Assembly (NCBI GenBank): GCA_017307955.1
Contig: JAFKFV010000019.1
Location: 149,732 to 213,731, forward strand
DNA length: 64,000 bases
Origin: Allobosea sp.
Lineage (GTDB): Bacteria; Pseudomonadota; Alphaproteobacteria; Rhizobiales; Kaistiaceae
Direction: 5' to 3'
This document shows positions 24,673 through 34,342 of the stretch, in pieces. Positions within the stretch are counted from its first letter, which is position 1. Every line of letters begins with the position of its first letter. Made by a program: the position numbers and the translations under genes. The notes beneath the pieces are model-generated. The model did not search any database and was not told where the DNA came from. It saw only the letters and a program-made list of their open reading frames with translations.

Positions 24673-26595
24673 ATGACCGGCAAGCTCGACACGCCCCTTC
24701 TCGACAGCGTCGCCACTCCCCTCGACCTGCGCAAGCTCCCCGAAACTGCGCTGGCTCAGCTCGCAGACGAGTTGCGCGCCGAGACGATCAATGCCGTCTC
24801 GGTGACGGGCGGGCATCTCGGCGCCGGGCTCGGCGTCGTGGAGCTCACCGTCGCGCTGCATTACGTCTTCGATACGCCGAACGACCGGATCATCTGGGAC
24901 GTCGGCCACCAGGCCTATCCGCACAAGATCCTCACCGGCCGGCGCAAGCGCATCCGCACGCTGCGCCAGGGCGGTGGCCTTTCCGGTTTCACGCGCCGCG
25001 CCGAGAGCCCTTACGATCCCTTCGGGGCCGCTCATTCCTCGACCTCGATCTCGGCCGGCCTCGGCATGGCGGTGGCGCGCGACCTCTCAGAGGGCGACAA
25101 CGCGGTCGTCTGCGTGATCGGCGACGGCGCGATGTCGGCCGGCATGGCCTATGAGGCGATGAACAATGCCGGCGCGCTGCGCTCGCGGCTCATCGTCATC
25201 CTCAACGACAACGACATGTCGATCGCGCCGCCGGTCGGCGCGATGTCGGCCTATCTCGCCCGCCTCGTCTCGGGCCGCGCCTATCGCTCGATCCGCGAGG
25301 CCGCCAAGCAGCTCGCGAGCCACCTGCCGCGCTTCTTCCACGACAAGGCCAAGCGCACCGAGGAGTATGCGCGTGGCTTCTGGACGGGCGGCACGCTGTT
25401 CGAGGAACTCGGCTTCTATTATGTCGGGCCGATCGACGGGCATAATCTCGACCATCTCTTGCCCGTGTTGCGCAATCTGCGCGACGCGCCGGACGGTCCG
25501 ATCCTGCTGCATGTCGTGACGCAGAAGGGCAAGGGCTATGCCCCGGCCGAGGCGGCGCCCGACAAATATCACGGCGTCAACCGCTTCGACGTCATCACCG
25601 GCAAGCAGGCCAAGGCGACGCCGAACGCGCCGAGCTACACCCGCGTCTTCGCCGAGAGCCTGATCAAGGAAGCCGAGCGTGACGACAAGGTGGTGGCGAT
25701 CACCGCCGCCATGCCGTCAGGCACCGGCCTCGACCTGTTCGGCCAGGCCTTCCCGACCCGCACCTTCGATGTCGGCATCGCCGAGCAGCATGCCGTGACC
25801 TTCGCCGCCGGCCTCGCTTCCGAAGGCTACAAGCCGTTCTGCGCGATCTACTCGACCTTCCTGCAGCGCGGCTACGATCAGGTCGTGCATGACGTCGCCA
25901 TCCAGAAGCTGCCGGTCCGCTTCGCCATCGACCGCGCCGGCTATGTCGGCGCCGACGGTCCGACCCATGCCGGCTCCTTCGACACGACCTTCCTCGCCAG
26001 CCTGCCCGGCATGGTGGTCATGGCACCGGCCGACGAGGCCGAGCTCGTGCACATGATCGCGACTGCCGTCGCCATCGACGACGCGCCGTCCTCGTTCCGC
26101 TATCCGCGCGGCGAAGGCGTCGGCATCGAGCTGCCACAGCGCGGCGAGGTTCTGGCCATCGGCCGCGGCCGCGTGCTGCGCGAGGGCTCAAAGGTCGCCA
26201 TCCTCTCCTTCGGAACGCGTCTCGCCGACGCGCTGAAGGCTGCCGAGGAACTCGAGACCTATGGCCTGCCGGCCACCGTCGCCGATGCCCGCTTCGCCAA
26301 GCCGCTCGACCGCGACCTCATCCTCAACCTCGCGCGCAACCACGAGGTCATGATCACGATCGAGGAAGGCGCCGTCGGCGGCTTCGGGAGCCAGGTGCTG
26401 GCGCTGCTGGCCGGCGCCGGCGCGCTCGATCGAGGCCTCCGCATCCGCACGCTGACCATGCCCGATGCCTTCATCGAGCAGGACAAGCCCGAGATCATGA
26501 TCGCCGGCAGCGGGCTCGATTCGCGCGGCATCGTCGCGACCGTGTTCGAGGCGCTCGGCCGCGACAGCGAGGCCGCCGCGATCCGCCGCGCCTGA
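24673..26595 (+). CDS. dxs: 1-deoxy-D-xylulose-5-phosphate synthase
   Basis: 640 residues, standard length. Makes DXP from pyruvate and glyceraldehyde 3-phosphate, the first step of the MEP isoprenoid pathway. Thiamine-diphosphate motif GDGAMSAGMAYEAMNNAG with the following NDNDMSI, and N-terminal GHLGAGLGVVELTVALHYVF and WDVGHQAYPHKILTGRR. The catalytic Glu is in the transketolase-like pyrimidine-binding domain (FDVGIAEQHAVTFAAGLA). ATG 24673 is the conserved start. Stands alone here, without ispA or xseB directly upstream. Confidence 0.97.
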   Translation: MTGKLDTPLLDSVATPLDLRKLPETALAQLADELRAETINAVSVTGGHLGAGLGVVELTVALHYVFDTPNDRIIWDVGHQAYPHKILTGRRKRIRTLRQGGGLSGFTRRAESPYDPFGAAHSSTSISAGLGMAVARDLSEGDNAVVCVIGDGAMSAGMAYEAMNNAGALRSRLIVILNDNDMSIAPPVGAMSAYLARLVSGRAYRSIREAAKQLASHLPRFFHDKAKRTEEYARGFWTGGTLFEELGFYYVGPIDGHNLDHLLPVLRNLRDAPDGPILLHVVTQKGKGYAPAEAAPDKYHGVNRFDVITGKQAKATPNAPSYTRVFAESLIKEAERDDKVVAITAAMPSGTGLDLFGQAFPTRTFDVGIAEQHAVTFAAGLASEGYKPFCAIYSTFLQRGYDQVVHDVAIQKLPVRFAIDRAGYVGADGPTHAGSFDTTFLASLPGMVVMAPADEAELVHMIATAVAIDDAPSSFRYPRGEGVGIELPQRGEVLAIGRGRVLREGSKVAILSFGTRLADALKAAEELETYGLPATVADARFAKPLDRDLILNLARNHEVMITIEEGAVGGFGSQVLALLAGAGALDRGLRIRTLTMPDAFIEQDKPEIMIAGSGLDSRGIVATVFEALGRDSEAAAIRRA

Positions 26596-26684
26596 TTCTC
26601 TCCGCAAGCGTCAGCAGCGGTTGCGAGACCACTTCTCCGCTCCGCGCCGATCCGCTACGTCCTTGTAGGACAAGCGGAGGAATC

Positions 26685-27059
26685 ATGACACTTGCTGCAA
26701 CCCTGATCGCCGTCGGGCGGATCGTGCTCGGCCTCTTCTTCGTGATCGCCGGCATCAGGAACCTGATGGGCTTCTCGAAGAACCCCTCACCCGAAACCAA
26801 TTATGGCTGGAAGCTGCCGGCACCGCTGGTGCTGATCGGCTTCGCGATGCAGCTCGTCGGCGGGCTGTCCGTGATGCTCGGCATCATGCCGGCCTATGGC
26901 GCTGCGATCCTGATCCTCTTCCTGATCGGCGCCACCTCGCTCTTCCACAATCTCTTCCTGTTCACGGGCGAGGCGCGGGCGCCGCATCTCTATTTCACGC
27001 TCGTGAACTGCGCGCTCGCCGGCTACTGCCTGATGGTGATCGGCCTCTCGATCATCTGA
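26685..27059 (+). CDS. DoxX family membrane protein
   Basis: 124 residues with four membrane helices in the DoxX pattern: VGRIVLGLFFVIAGIRNLMG at the N-terminus and GFAMQLVGGLSVMLGIMPAY in the middle. ATG 26685 follows GCGGAGGAA. DoxX proteins are small inner-membrane proteins linked in some bacteria to redox or thiol homeostasis. It lies between dxs and a Sco-type gene with short gaps. Confidence 0.88.
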   Translation: MTLAATLIAVGRIVLGLFFVIAGIRNLMGFSKNPSPETNYGWKLPAPLVLIGFAMQLVGGLSVMLGIMPAYGAAILILFLIGATSLFHNLFLFTGEARAPHLYFTLVNCALAGYCLMVIGLSII

Positions 27060-27120
27060 ACGGCCGGCAATCGGCGGATCGTGATTTGGCGGATCAGCCC
27101 GCGGCGGCTATGGGAGGGCC

Positions 27121-27732
27121 ATGACACGCAAGCCCCTCCCCGCCCGCCGGCCGCTGCAGCTCGTCCGGCTCGTCCTCTGGCTGCTCGTCGCCGTGGCGAT
27201 CGCCGGTACCCTTGCACTCGTCTTCCTCGCCCCGGGCAAGAAGATGACGGCGAGCGCGATCGGCGGGCCGTTCAGCCTCGTCGACCAGAACGGCGCAACG
27301 GTCACCGAGGCGGCCTTGAAGGGCCATCCGTCGCTGATGTTCTTCGGCTACACCTTCTGTCCGGATGTCTGCCCGACGACCCTCCTGTCAGCCAGCAACT
27401 GGCTGAAGGCGCTGGGCCCTGACGGCGACCGGCTCAAGGTCTATTTCGTGACCGTCGATCCGGAGCGCGACACGGTCGCGCAGATGAAGGCCTATCTGCA
27501 GGCCTTCGATCCGCGCATCATCGGGCTCACGGGCGCGCGCAGCGCGGTCGACCCGATGCTCAAGGAATTCCGCGTCTATTCGAAGAAGTCCGGCGAGGGC
27601 GACGACTACGCCATGGACCACAGCGCCGCCGTCTACATGCTCGACGACAACGGCGATTTCGTCGGCACGGTCGACTATCAGGAAGACGAGAAGACGGCGA
27701 TGGAGAAGATCCGCCGCCTCGTGAAGGGCTGA
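27121..27732 (+). CDS. SCO1/SenC family copper chaperone
   Basis: 203 residues: one N-terminal membrane anchor (LVRLVLWLLVAVAIAGTLAL) and a periplasmic thioredoxin fold. The copper-binding C-x-x-x-C is CPDVCP (C80, C84) and the distal His is H167 in MDHSAA. Functions in assembly of the CuA centre of cytochrome c oxidase. ATG 27121 follows GGGAGG. No oxidase genes are nearby. Confidence 0.93.
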   Translation: MTRKPLPARRPLQLVRLVLWLLVAVAIAGTLALVFLAPGKKMTASAIGGPFSLVDQNGATVTEAALKGHPSLMFFGYTFCPDVCPTTLLSASNWLKALGPDGDRLKVYFVTVDPERDTVAQMKAYLQAFDPRIIGLTGARSAVDPMLKEFRVYSKKSGEGDDYAMDHSAAVYMLDDNGDFVGTVDYQEDEKTAMEKIRRLVKG

Positions 27733-27748
27733 CGCCCTCGCCTCAGTC

Positions 27749-28324
27749 TCAGTCGCGGGCGATGATCTCGCGACCCTCGATGCGGCCGGTCTCGGCCATG
27801 GGGGTCATCTTGCGGCGCTTCAGGAAGCGCGGGCGGCGGCGCTTGACGGTGGCCAGCGCGCGGCGGCTGCGCGGCGCCGAAGCGGGGCCGGAGATCGGTC
27901 CGGGCGCCGCCTCGCGGATCGAGCCGTCGTGGTCGACGATCAGGAGCGGCAGGCCGAGCGCCTTGCCCCAGGCCTGCCAGTCGGCCGCGACATCCTCGGC
28001 ATCGCCCAGATCCTCGACCGAGGCGAGCGGCAGGGACATGGCGCTGTCGGCATGCATCAGCTCGATCTCGGTGCGGAGCGCCTCGGTGGCCGGATCGACG
28101 GTCATGCGCACGGCGACGCCGCGGAACATGCGGATCGGGCAGGCCAGCGTCGCCTCGACACCGCCGATCGGCCGGCGGACGACGACGCGGTCACGGTCGA
28201 GCCAGACGGCGGCGACGGCGGCGGAAGGGGCGGTCAGACGGGCGGAATAGCGCACGGGAAGGGCGAACGGATCGAGCCGGAGATCGCGGAGCGTCGCGTT
28301 CGTGTTGGCGGCCTGACGGACCAT
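27749..28324 (-). CDS. DUF6101 family protein
   Basis: 191 residues, soluble, with the alphaproteobacterial DUF6101 pattern: RLDPFALPVRYSA near the N-terminus, a central beta-rich region, a W-x-x-W-G-K-A-L-G-L-P-L-L segment (DWQAWGKALGLPLLIVDHDG) and a basic C-terminus (KRRRPRFLKRRKM). Function unknown. Convergent with the Sco gene, 16 bp between stops. Confidence 0.78.
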   Translation of the reverse strand: MVRQAANTNATLRDLRLDPFALPVRYSARLTAPSAAVAAVWLDRDRVVVRRPIGGVEATLACPIRMFRGVAVRMTVDPATEALRTEIELMHADSAMSLPLASVEDLGDAEDVAADWQAWGKALGLPLLIVDHDGSIREAAPGPISGPASAPRSRRALATVKRRRPRFLKRRKMTPMAETGRIEGREIIARD

Positions 28325-28526
28325 TCTTGCCTCGCTTCAACTGGTTAACAAGGTCTGAAGCGATGGTCCCGCCGAAGAGGTCCACCGCCTCGCTTGCAGG
28401 GACAATGGCACGGCCAGGGCCGGTTCCAGCTTAAGGAACGTGGTTAATATCCTCCGCTTTGTCCGAGGGTTAGCAGGGGGTGACCGGACAGGGTTGACGG
28501 TCGGTAACCCGCCGGCGGGTCGGCCG

Positions 28527-29222
28527 TCACCGCACGAAGGTGTTCTTCACGCGCCGCGAGCGGAGGACATAGGCCGCCCAGACGACGCTGACGGCCAGTT
28601 CGATCGCCATCGGCAGCAGCACCGCCCGCGTGGCGAGCCGGGCCGGGTCCATGCCGAGCACGGCGATGGCCAGCAGCGGCTCGATGCGGCCGATCAGGAA
28701 GAAGGCGACGATGGCGACGAGGAAGAGCGGCTTGAAGAAGCGGCTGCGCAGGACCATCGCGGCGATGACGGCGAGCTGCAGGACGAGCGCGACGCCATAG
28801 AGCGCGAGATCGGCCGTCACCAGCCCCGGATGATCGGCCCAGAGTTCGGTGCCGACCAGCCCGGCCATGCGCGTCAGTGTGTCGATCATGCGAGCAGTGA
28901 CGATCAGCTGGCCGAGCGCCAGCAGCCACAGCCAGCCACCGAAACCGGTGGGGCCGCGCGCGGCTTCGGCAGCCTTTGCCTTGCCAGGGGCGGGTTTCCG
29001 TTTGGAAACGGTCTTGGTCTTCGCGGCCGTTTTCGAAGGCTGCTTTTTTGGCTGGCTCGCTCCGCTCGCAGCCTTGTTCATGGTGTTGGCGGCCCGGCGC
29101 GGCGGCTTCTTGGCCTCGACAGGCGGCGCACTGTCGAAGGGCAGCTCGCCCTGCCCGTCCCCGCCCGAAGGCGGCGGCCGGCGGCCGGCGCCGCTCGCGT
29201 TCTTTCGCGGCGCCTTCGTCAT
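28527..29222 (-). CDS. DUF2569-like membrane protein with a long basic N-terminal tail
   Basis: 231 residues. The first ~85 are low-complexity Lys/Ala/Pro-rich (PSKTAAKTKTVSKRKPA), then GFGGWLWLLALGQLIVTAR opens a four-helix membrane domain resembling DUF2569. ATG 29222 is chosen over an upstream GTG at 29249. The basic tail is cytosolic by the positive-inside rule and might contact nucleic acid or acidic partners; this is inference. Function unknown. Confidence 0.72.
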   Translation of the reverse strand: MTKAPRKNASGAGRRPPPSGGDGQGELPFDSAPPVEAKKPPRRAANTMNKAASGASQPKKQPSKTAAKTKTVSKRKPAPGKAKAAEAARGPTGFGGWLWLLALGQLIVTARMIDTLTRMAGLVGTELWADHPGLVTADLALYGVALVLQLAVIAAMVLRSRFFKPLFLVAIVAFFLIGRIEPLLAIAVLGMDPARLATRAVLLPMAIELAVSVVWAAYVLRSRRVKNTFVR

Positions 29223-29369
29223 GCCGCGGCTCTCCGAGGAGCAGTGCACATGACGGCAGATGCGAGGGACGCTGCCATCGGCGCGCTCATGGTCCGCGAT
29301 TGAGGGATGGCGCGATCATAGCGCCGCAGCCGCCCGGCCGCGAGGCGCATGCCGTCGCAGCCGCAACGA

Positions 29370-30791
29370 TCAGAGCATCTTGCCGGGATTGAGGATGCCG
29401 TTCGGATCGAGCGCGGCCTTGATCGAGCGCATCATGTCCATCGCGACCGGCCCCTTCACGCCCGGCAGCAGGTCACGCTTCAGCACGCCGATGCCGTGCT
29501 CGGCGGAGATCGAGCCGTGATAGCGCGCGACGATGCCGTGCACGAGCGCGTTCATCTCCTCCCAGCGCGCGAGATAGGCCGCCTTGTCGGCGCCGACCGG
29601 CTGCGAGACGTTGAAATGGATGTTGCCGTCGCCGAGATGGCCGAACGGCACCGGCCGGCAGCCCGGCACCATCGCCTCCACCGCGGCGATCGCCTCGTCG
29701 AGGAAGGCGGGAACGCGGGCGACCGGCACCGAGATGTCGTGCTTGATCGAGCCGCCCTCCGGCTTCTGGGCCTCCGACATGCCGTGGCGGAGATGCCAGA
29801 AGGCCTGCCGGTCGGCGAGCGATTGCGCCAGCGCGGCATCGGCGACGGTGCCGGCCTCGAAGGCGGTGCCGAGCACGTCCTCCAGCGTCGCGCTCGCCGC
29901 CTCGTCGGAATGGCCGGAGCCGATCTCGATCAGCACATACCAGGGCGACGGCGCCGCGAGCGGATCGCGCGTTCCCGGCAGATGGGCGAGCACGAAGTCG
30001 AGGCCGATGCGCGGCATCAACTCGAAGCCGGAAAGATCATGGCCCGCGCGCTCGCGCGCCAGTTGGAACAGCGACAGCGCCGCGGCGGGGCTCTCGACCG
30101 CGACGAAGGCGACCGCCTGGCCCTTCGGCCGCGGAAAGAGCTTCAGCACCGCCGCGGTGATGACGCCGAGGGTGCCCTCGCCGCCGATGAAGAGCTGCTT
30201 CAGATCATAACCGGTATTGTCCTTGCGGAGCGCATTCAGCCCCTCCCAAACGCGGCCGTCGGCAAGCACGACCTCGAGCCCCAGAACGAGATCGCGGGTG
30301 TTGCCATAGGCGAGCACGGCCGTGCCGCCGGCATTGGAGGAGATGTTGCCGCCGATGCGGCACGAGCCCTCGGCGCCGAGCGAGAGCGGGAAGAGACGGT
30401 CCGCCGCCTCCGCCGCCGCCTGGACATCGGCGAGCACGGCGCCGGCCTCGACGGTCATCGTGTAGCCCTCGGCATCGACGGCGCGGATGCGCATCATGCG
30501 ATCGAGCGAGAGCACGACCTCGGTGCCGCTCTGGTCGGGCACCTGCGCGCCGACGAGCCCGGTATTGCCACCCTGTGGGACGATGGCCGTCCGCGTCTCG
30601 TTGGCGAGCGCGAGAATCGCCGCGACCTCGTCCCTGCTGCCCGGCCGAAGCACCAGCGGCGTCTTTCCGGGGAATCGGTCGCGCCACTCGATGCGATAAG
30701 GCAGCGTGTCGTCGTCACGGGTCAGGGCGTGGGCCGGACCGACGATTGCGGCGAAGCGGGCGACGAGATCGGGAGAGGGAGCGTTTGTCAT
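29370..30791 (-). CDS. FAD-linked D-2-hydroxyacid dehydrogenase (GlcD/D2HGDH-like)
   Basis: 473 residues of the FAD-binding_4 / FAD-oxidase_C family. FAD-binding motifs: VPQGGNTGLVGAQVPDQSG, LGAEGSCRIGGNISSNAGGT and YDLKQLFIGGEGTLGVIT. The C-terminal domain has HLGDGNIHFNVSQ (metal/substrate His) and HGIGVLKRDLL, as in D-lactate and D-2-hydroxyglutarate dehydrogenases. Which D-2-hydroxyacid is oxidised cannot be told. Divergent from fabI. Confidence 0.93.
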   Translation of the reverse strand: MTNAPSPDLVARFAAIVGPAHALTRDDDTLPYRIEWRDRFPGKTPLVLRPGSRDEVAAILALANETRTAIVPQGGNTGLVGAQVPDQSGTEVVLSLDRMMRIRAVDAEGYTMTVEAGAVLADVQAAAEAADRLFPLSLGAEGSCRIGGNISSNAGGTAVLAYGNTRDLVLGLEVVLADGRVWEGLNALRKDNTGYDLKQLFIGGEGTLGVITAAVLKLFPRPKGQAVAFVAVESPAAALSLFQLARERAGHDLSGFELMPRIGLDFVLAHLPGTRDPLAAPSPWYVLIEIGSGHSDEAASATLEDVLGTAFEAGTVADAALAQSLADRQAFWHLRHGMSEAQKPEGGSIKHDISVPVARVPAFLDEAIAAVEAMVPGCRPVPFGHLGDGNIHFNVSQPVGADKAAYLARWEEMNALVHGIVARYHGSISAEHGIGVLKRDLLPGVKGPVAMDMMRSIKAALDPNGILNPGKML

Positions 30792-30989
30792 GGCCGGGGA
30801 AGCGCTGGGGACGGGACGGCGGCGAACCTAGCCTCCCCTCGCCCGCGCGTCATCCCGCATTCGCGCTCTCGCGTCTTCGCAAACGGCTTTCGCCAACTGT
30901 GATGGGATCGCGGACAGCGTCGCTTGAAGGCGAAAAACGCCTGTGCGATAGGAGGCGCGCGTCCTGAAGGCCAAGAAGAGAGACAGCGC

Positions 30990-31808
30990 ATGCAATCAGC
31001 CGGTGGATTGATGAAGGGCAAACGCGGTCTCCTGATGGGCGTCGCCAACAATCGGTCGATCGCCTGGGGCATCGCCCAGGCCTGCCATCAGCATGGCGCC
31101 GAGCTGGCCTTCACCTATCAGGGCGATGCCCTCAAGAAGCGCGTCGAGCCGCTGGCCGCCGAGGTCGGGGGCATCGTGGTCGGCCATTGCGACGTTACCG
31201 ACGGCGCCTCGATCGACGCCGTCTTCGCCGAGGTGGAGCGCGTCTGGGGCGGCCTCGATTTCGTCGTGCATGCGATCGGCTTCTCCGACAAGGACGAGCT
31301 GACCGGCCGCTATGTCGATACCAGCGAAGCCAATTTCTCCAAGACGATGCTGATCTCGGTCTATTCGCTGACCGCGGTCACGCAGCGCGCCGAGAAGCTG
31401 ATGACCAATGGCGGCTCGATCCTGACGCTGACCTATTACGGCGCCGAAAAGGTGATGCCGAACTACAATGTCATGGGCGTCGCCAAGGCGGCGCTCGAGG
31501 CGAGCGTCAAATATCTCGCCGTCGATCTCGGTCCGAAGAACATCCGCGTCAACGCGATCTCGGCCGGCCCGATCAAGACGCTGGCCGCCTCCGGCATCGG
31601 CGACTTCCGCTACATCCTGAAGTGGAACGAGTACAACGCGCCGCTGCGCCGCACGGTCACGACCGAGGAAGTGGGCGATTCGGGCGTCTATTTCCTGTCG
31701 GATCTCTCCCGCGCGGTCACCGGCGAGGTCCATCACGTCGACTCCGGCTACCACGTCGTCGGCATGAAGGCCGTCGACGCGCCGGACATCTCGGTCATCA
31801 AGGACTGA
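30990..31808 (+). CDS. fabI: Enoyl-[acyl-carrier-protein] reductase (NADH)
   Basis: 272 residues. Last reduction step of each fatty-acid elongation cycle. Typical FabI features: GLLMGVANNRSIAWGIAQ (variant nucleotide-binding loop), catalytic Tyr in YYGAEKVMPNYNVMGVAKAA with the Y-x6-K spacing, and AGPIKTLAASGIGDF. ATG 30990 follows AAGAGAGAC. Followed by a histidine phosphatase gene and aroC, a common Hyphomicrobiales order. Confidence 0.96.
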   Translation: MQSAGGLMKGKRGLLMGVANNRSIAWGIAQACHQHGAELAFTYQGDALKKRVEPLAAEVGGIVVGHCDVTDGASIDAVFAEVERVWGGLDFVVHAIGFSDKDELTGRYVDTSEANFSKTMLISVYSLTAVTQRAEKLMTNGGSILTLTYYGAEKVMPNYNVMGVAKAALEASVKYLAVDLGPKNIRVNAISAGPIKTLAASGIGDFRYILKWNEYNAPLRRTVTTEEVGDSGVYFLSDLSRAVTGEVHHVDSGYHVVGMKAVDAPDISVIKD

Positions 31809-31828
31809 ACCGCCGTCCGGGGCTCGCT

Positions 31829-32407
31829 GTGCCGCGCATCATTTTCATCCGGCACGGCGAGACCGACTGGAACGCCGAAGGCCGCTTCCAGGGTCAGAAG
31901 GACATTCCGCTCAATGCGCGCGGCCGCGCTCAGGCGCGCCGCAACGGCGAGACCCTGATCGCCGCGATCCCGGATGTCGTCGAATTCGACTTCGTCGCCA
32001 GCCCGCTCTACCGCACCCGCGAGACGATGGAGATCGCCCGCGGCGCGATGGGCCTCGATCCGGCCGGATACCGCACCGACCCGATCCTGAAAGAGATCAC
32101 CTTCGGTCATTGGGAAGGCTACACCGCGCCCGAGCTCGAGGTCCGCTTTCCCGATCTCGTCGCCCAGCGCGACATCGACAAATGGGGCTTCGTGCCGCCC
32201 GGCGGCGAAAGCTATGCCGATCTCTCGGTTCGTGTCGGAGCCTGGCTCGATACCGTCGCGTATGACACGGTCGCCGTGTCGCATGGCGGCGTGTGCCGCG
32301 TGCTGCAGGGCCTGCTCTCGGACCTCGACCCGCATGCGGTGACGATGCTCAACATCCGCCAGGACCGCGTGATGGTCTGGGACGGCGAGCACATTTCCTG
32401 GATCTGA
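31829..32407 (+). CDS. Histidine phosphatase (phosphoglycerate-mutase-like) family protein
   Basis: 192 residues with the RHG motif FIRHGETDWNAEGRFQGQKD, the second basic cluster SPLYRTRETMEIA and the catalytic His of VSHGGVCRVLQGL. Start is GTG 31829 (VPRIIFIRHGE), 20 bp after fabI. Family members are phosphatases acting on sugar phosphates, nucleotides or proteins; substrate not assignable. A strong hairpin follows the stop. Confidence 0.9.
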   Translation: MPRIIFIRHGETDWNAEGRFQGQKDIPLNARGRAQARRNGETLIAAIPDVVEFDFVASPLYRTRETMEIARGAMGLDPAGYRTDPILKEITFGHWEGYTAPELEVRFPDLVAQRDIDKWGFVPPGGESYADLSVRVGAWLDTVAYDTVAVSHGGVCRVLQGLLSDLDPHAVTMLNIRQDRVMVWDGEHISWI

Positions 32408-32435
32408 AATTCCGGACGGCGAAGCGCCCAAAAAA

Positions 32436-32472
32436 GAAGACCCCCGGCTGGGGTGCACCGGGGGTCGTCTTC
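32436..32472 (+). terminator. Hairpin terminator after fabI-histidine phosphatase unit
   Basis: GAAGACCCCCGG pairs with CCGGGGGTCGTCTTC (12-bp stem with a 3-nt bulge). It has an A-run on its left flank and TCTTC at its right, so it could also serve the convergent gene from the other side. Located 28 bp after the phosphatase stop and before the DUF1344 gene stop. Confidence 0.75.
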
Positions 32473-32526
32473 ATCAGGAGGAGGTCAGTCTATGACGGCT
32501 GCTTCCAGACCGCCGGCCTCATGCAG

Positions 32527-32784
32527 TCAGTTGGCCGGCTCCGGATTGTAGGCGCCGATGCCCTGGCCCTGGCCGGTGTAGCTCACGCCGACATAGTCGC
32601 CCGGCATGATTCCGATGAGCACCGAACGGTCGCTGAAGGTGTAGCTCTGGCCCGACTGGAGGGTCAGGGTGCCCGCGCTCGCGTTGACGCTGCTCACCGT
32701 ACCGGTGGCCTGCTCGGCGGCCATTGCGGCGCCGGCCGAAGCCAGAAGTCCGATCGTAGCGGCGGCTATCATAAGTCCACGCAT
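32527..32784 (-). CDS. DUF1344-like small periplasmic protein
   Basis: 85 residues: signal peptide (GLMIAAATIGLLASAGAAMA) and a short beta-rich domain TGTVSSVNASAGTLTLQSGQ, ending PGDYVGVSYTGQG. This fits DUF1344, small exported OB-like proteins. ATG 32784 is preferred: GGAG lies about 9 nt before it, while the in-frame GTG at 32793 is too close to that site. Function unknown. Confidence 0.75.
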   Translation of the reverse strand: MRGLMIAAATIGLLASAGAAMAAEQATGTVSSVNASAGTLTLQSGQSYTFSDRSVLIGIMPGDYVGVSYTGQGQGIGAYNPEPAN

Positions 32785-33206
32785 GGTATTCACTCCGTAG
32801 TCCCGTTTGCCTGGCTCACGCGGGTTTGGACCGGCTCCCTACCGAGACGCCGCGCCCGTTGCCAGCACGAGAGACATGGTAGCGTTGCTCACGATATGGA
32901 AATCACAAGAGCGTGAAGTCTGGAAACCTTATGGTTTTTGCCAACCCGCTGCCTCCGTCCCAACCTGGCTCGACCTCGGCCAAAGGCGAGGGATTGCGCG
33001 GGATTGCCAGCGAGGGGCCGGCGGACTCCTTCTGCGGCTCACAAGGCCGGGCGCCGATCGTAGCCACGCTTATCATCAAGAATCATCGCTTTATCCCCGG
33101 ACCCCGCTCTGCTGTTTCCGCGGCCCACACGCCGGCTCGGCGCGCCAGCGTTTGACGGCGCGGCGCGGGCTTTCTAGAACCGCACGCGAAGCCCCGGGAA
33201 TGATCC
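32785..33206. other. Intergenic region between DUF1344 gene and aroC
   Basis: 422 bp with no gene I can support. It holds the start region of the reverse DUF1344 gene and presumably the aroC promoter. A possible forward frame at 32913-33155 lacks a ribosome site and has no family resemblance. No tRNA, hairpin terminator or repeat is evident. Confidence 0.5.
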
Positions 33207-34292
33207 ATGTCGCACAACACCTTCGGCCATCTCTTCCGCGTGACGACCTGGGGCGAGAGCCATGGCCCGGCGCTCGGCGCCGTGGTCGACGGCTGCCCGC
33301 CGCGCATCCCGATTTCCGAAGCCGAGATCCAGCACTGGCTCGACAAGCGCCGCCCCGGCCAGTCGCGCTTCACCACGCAGCGGCGCGAGCCCGATGAAGT
33401 CCGCATCCTCTCCGGCGTCATGCCGCAGGAGGATGGGACCCTGCTCACCACCGGCACGCCGATCGCACTCGAGATCCAGAATGTCGACCAGCGCTCCAAG
33501 GACTATGGCGACATCAAGGATCGCTACCGGCCAGGCCATGCCGACTTCACCTATGACGTGAAATACGGCATCCGCGACTATCGCGGCGGCGGGCGATCCT
33601 CCGCCCGCGAGACGGCGGCGCGGGTCGCGGCCGGTGCCATCGCGCGCAAGGTCGTTCCCGGCCTCGTGGTGCGCGGCGCTCTTGTGCAGATCGGCCCGCA
33701 TGCGATCGAGCGCGGGCGCTGGAACTGGAACACGGTCGACGAGAACCCGTTCTTCTGCCCCGACGCGGAGACGGCGACGCTCTGGGAGAGCTATCTCGAC
33801 GGCATCCGCAAGGCCGGATCCTCGGTCGGCGCGGTGATCGAGATCGTCGCGGAAGGCGTCCCGCCAGGCCTCGGCGCGCCGATCTACGCCAAGCTCGACC
33901 AGGACATCGCGAGCCTCCTCATGTCGATCAATGCGGTGAAGGGCGTCGAGATCGGCGAGGGCTTCGCCGCGGCCGCGCTCACCGGCGAGGAAAACGCCGA
34001 CGAGATGCGGATGGGCAATGACGGCGAGCCGCTTTTCCTCTCCAATCATGCCGGCGGCATTCTCGGCGGCATCTCGACCGGCCAGCCGATCATCGCGCGC
34101 TTCGCCGTCAAGCCGACTTCGTCCATTCTCACGACGCGACGGTCGATCACGGCCGGTGGCGAAGAGGTGGACGTGATGACGAAGGGACGCCACGATCCCT
34201 GTGTCGGCATCCGCGCCGTTCCGATCGGCGAGGCCATGGTCGCCTGCGCGATCGCCGACCACTATCTGCGCCATCGCGGCCAGAACGGTTGA
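33207..34292 (+). CDS. aroC: Chorismate synthase
   Basis: 361 residues, standard length. Final shikimate-pathway step, converting EPSP to chorismate with reduced FMN. Signatures: FRVTTWGESHGPALGAVVDG, the GRSSARETAARVAAGAIARK motif after YRGG, and GGISTGQPIIARFAVKPTSS. ATG 33207. Lies downstream of fabI and the histidine phosphatase. Confidence 0.97.
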   Translation: MSHNTFGHLFRVTTWGESHGPALGAVVDGCPPRIPISEAEIQHWLDKRRPGQSRFTTQRREPDEVRILSGVMPQEDGTLLTTGTPIALEIQNVDQRSKDYGDIKDRYRPGHADFTYDVKYGIRDYRGGGRSSARETAARVAAGAIARKVVPGLVVRGALVQIGPHAIERGRWNWNTVDENPFFCPDAETATLWESYLDGIRKAGSSVGAVIEIVAEGVPPGLGAPIYAKLDQDIASLLMSINAVKGVEIGEGFAAAALTGEENADEMRMGNDGEPLFLSNHAGGILGGISTGQPIIARFAVKPTSSILTTRRSITAGGEEVDVMTKGRHDPCVGIRAVPIGEAMVACAIADHYLRHRGQNG

Positions 34293-34342
34293 ACCGGCGC
34301 CGCGCGGCGGCGTTCCAGCAAGCGACGAGGGAGGACTCCATC

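Noticed and set aside
32913..33155. Possible 80-residue protein between the DUF1344 gene and aroC
   Set aside because: No ribosome site, no signal or fold pattern and composition like non-coding DNA here.
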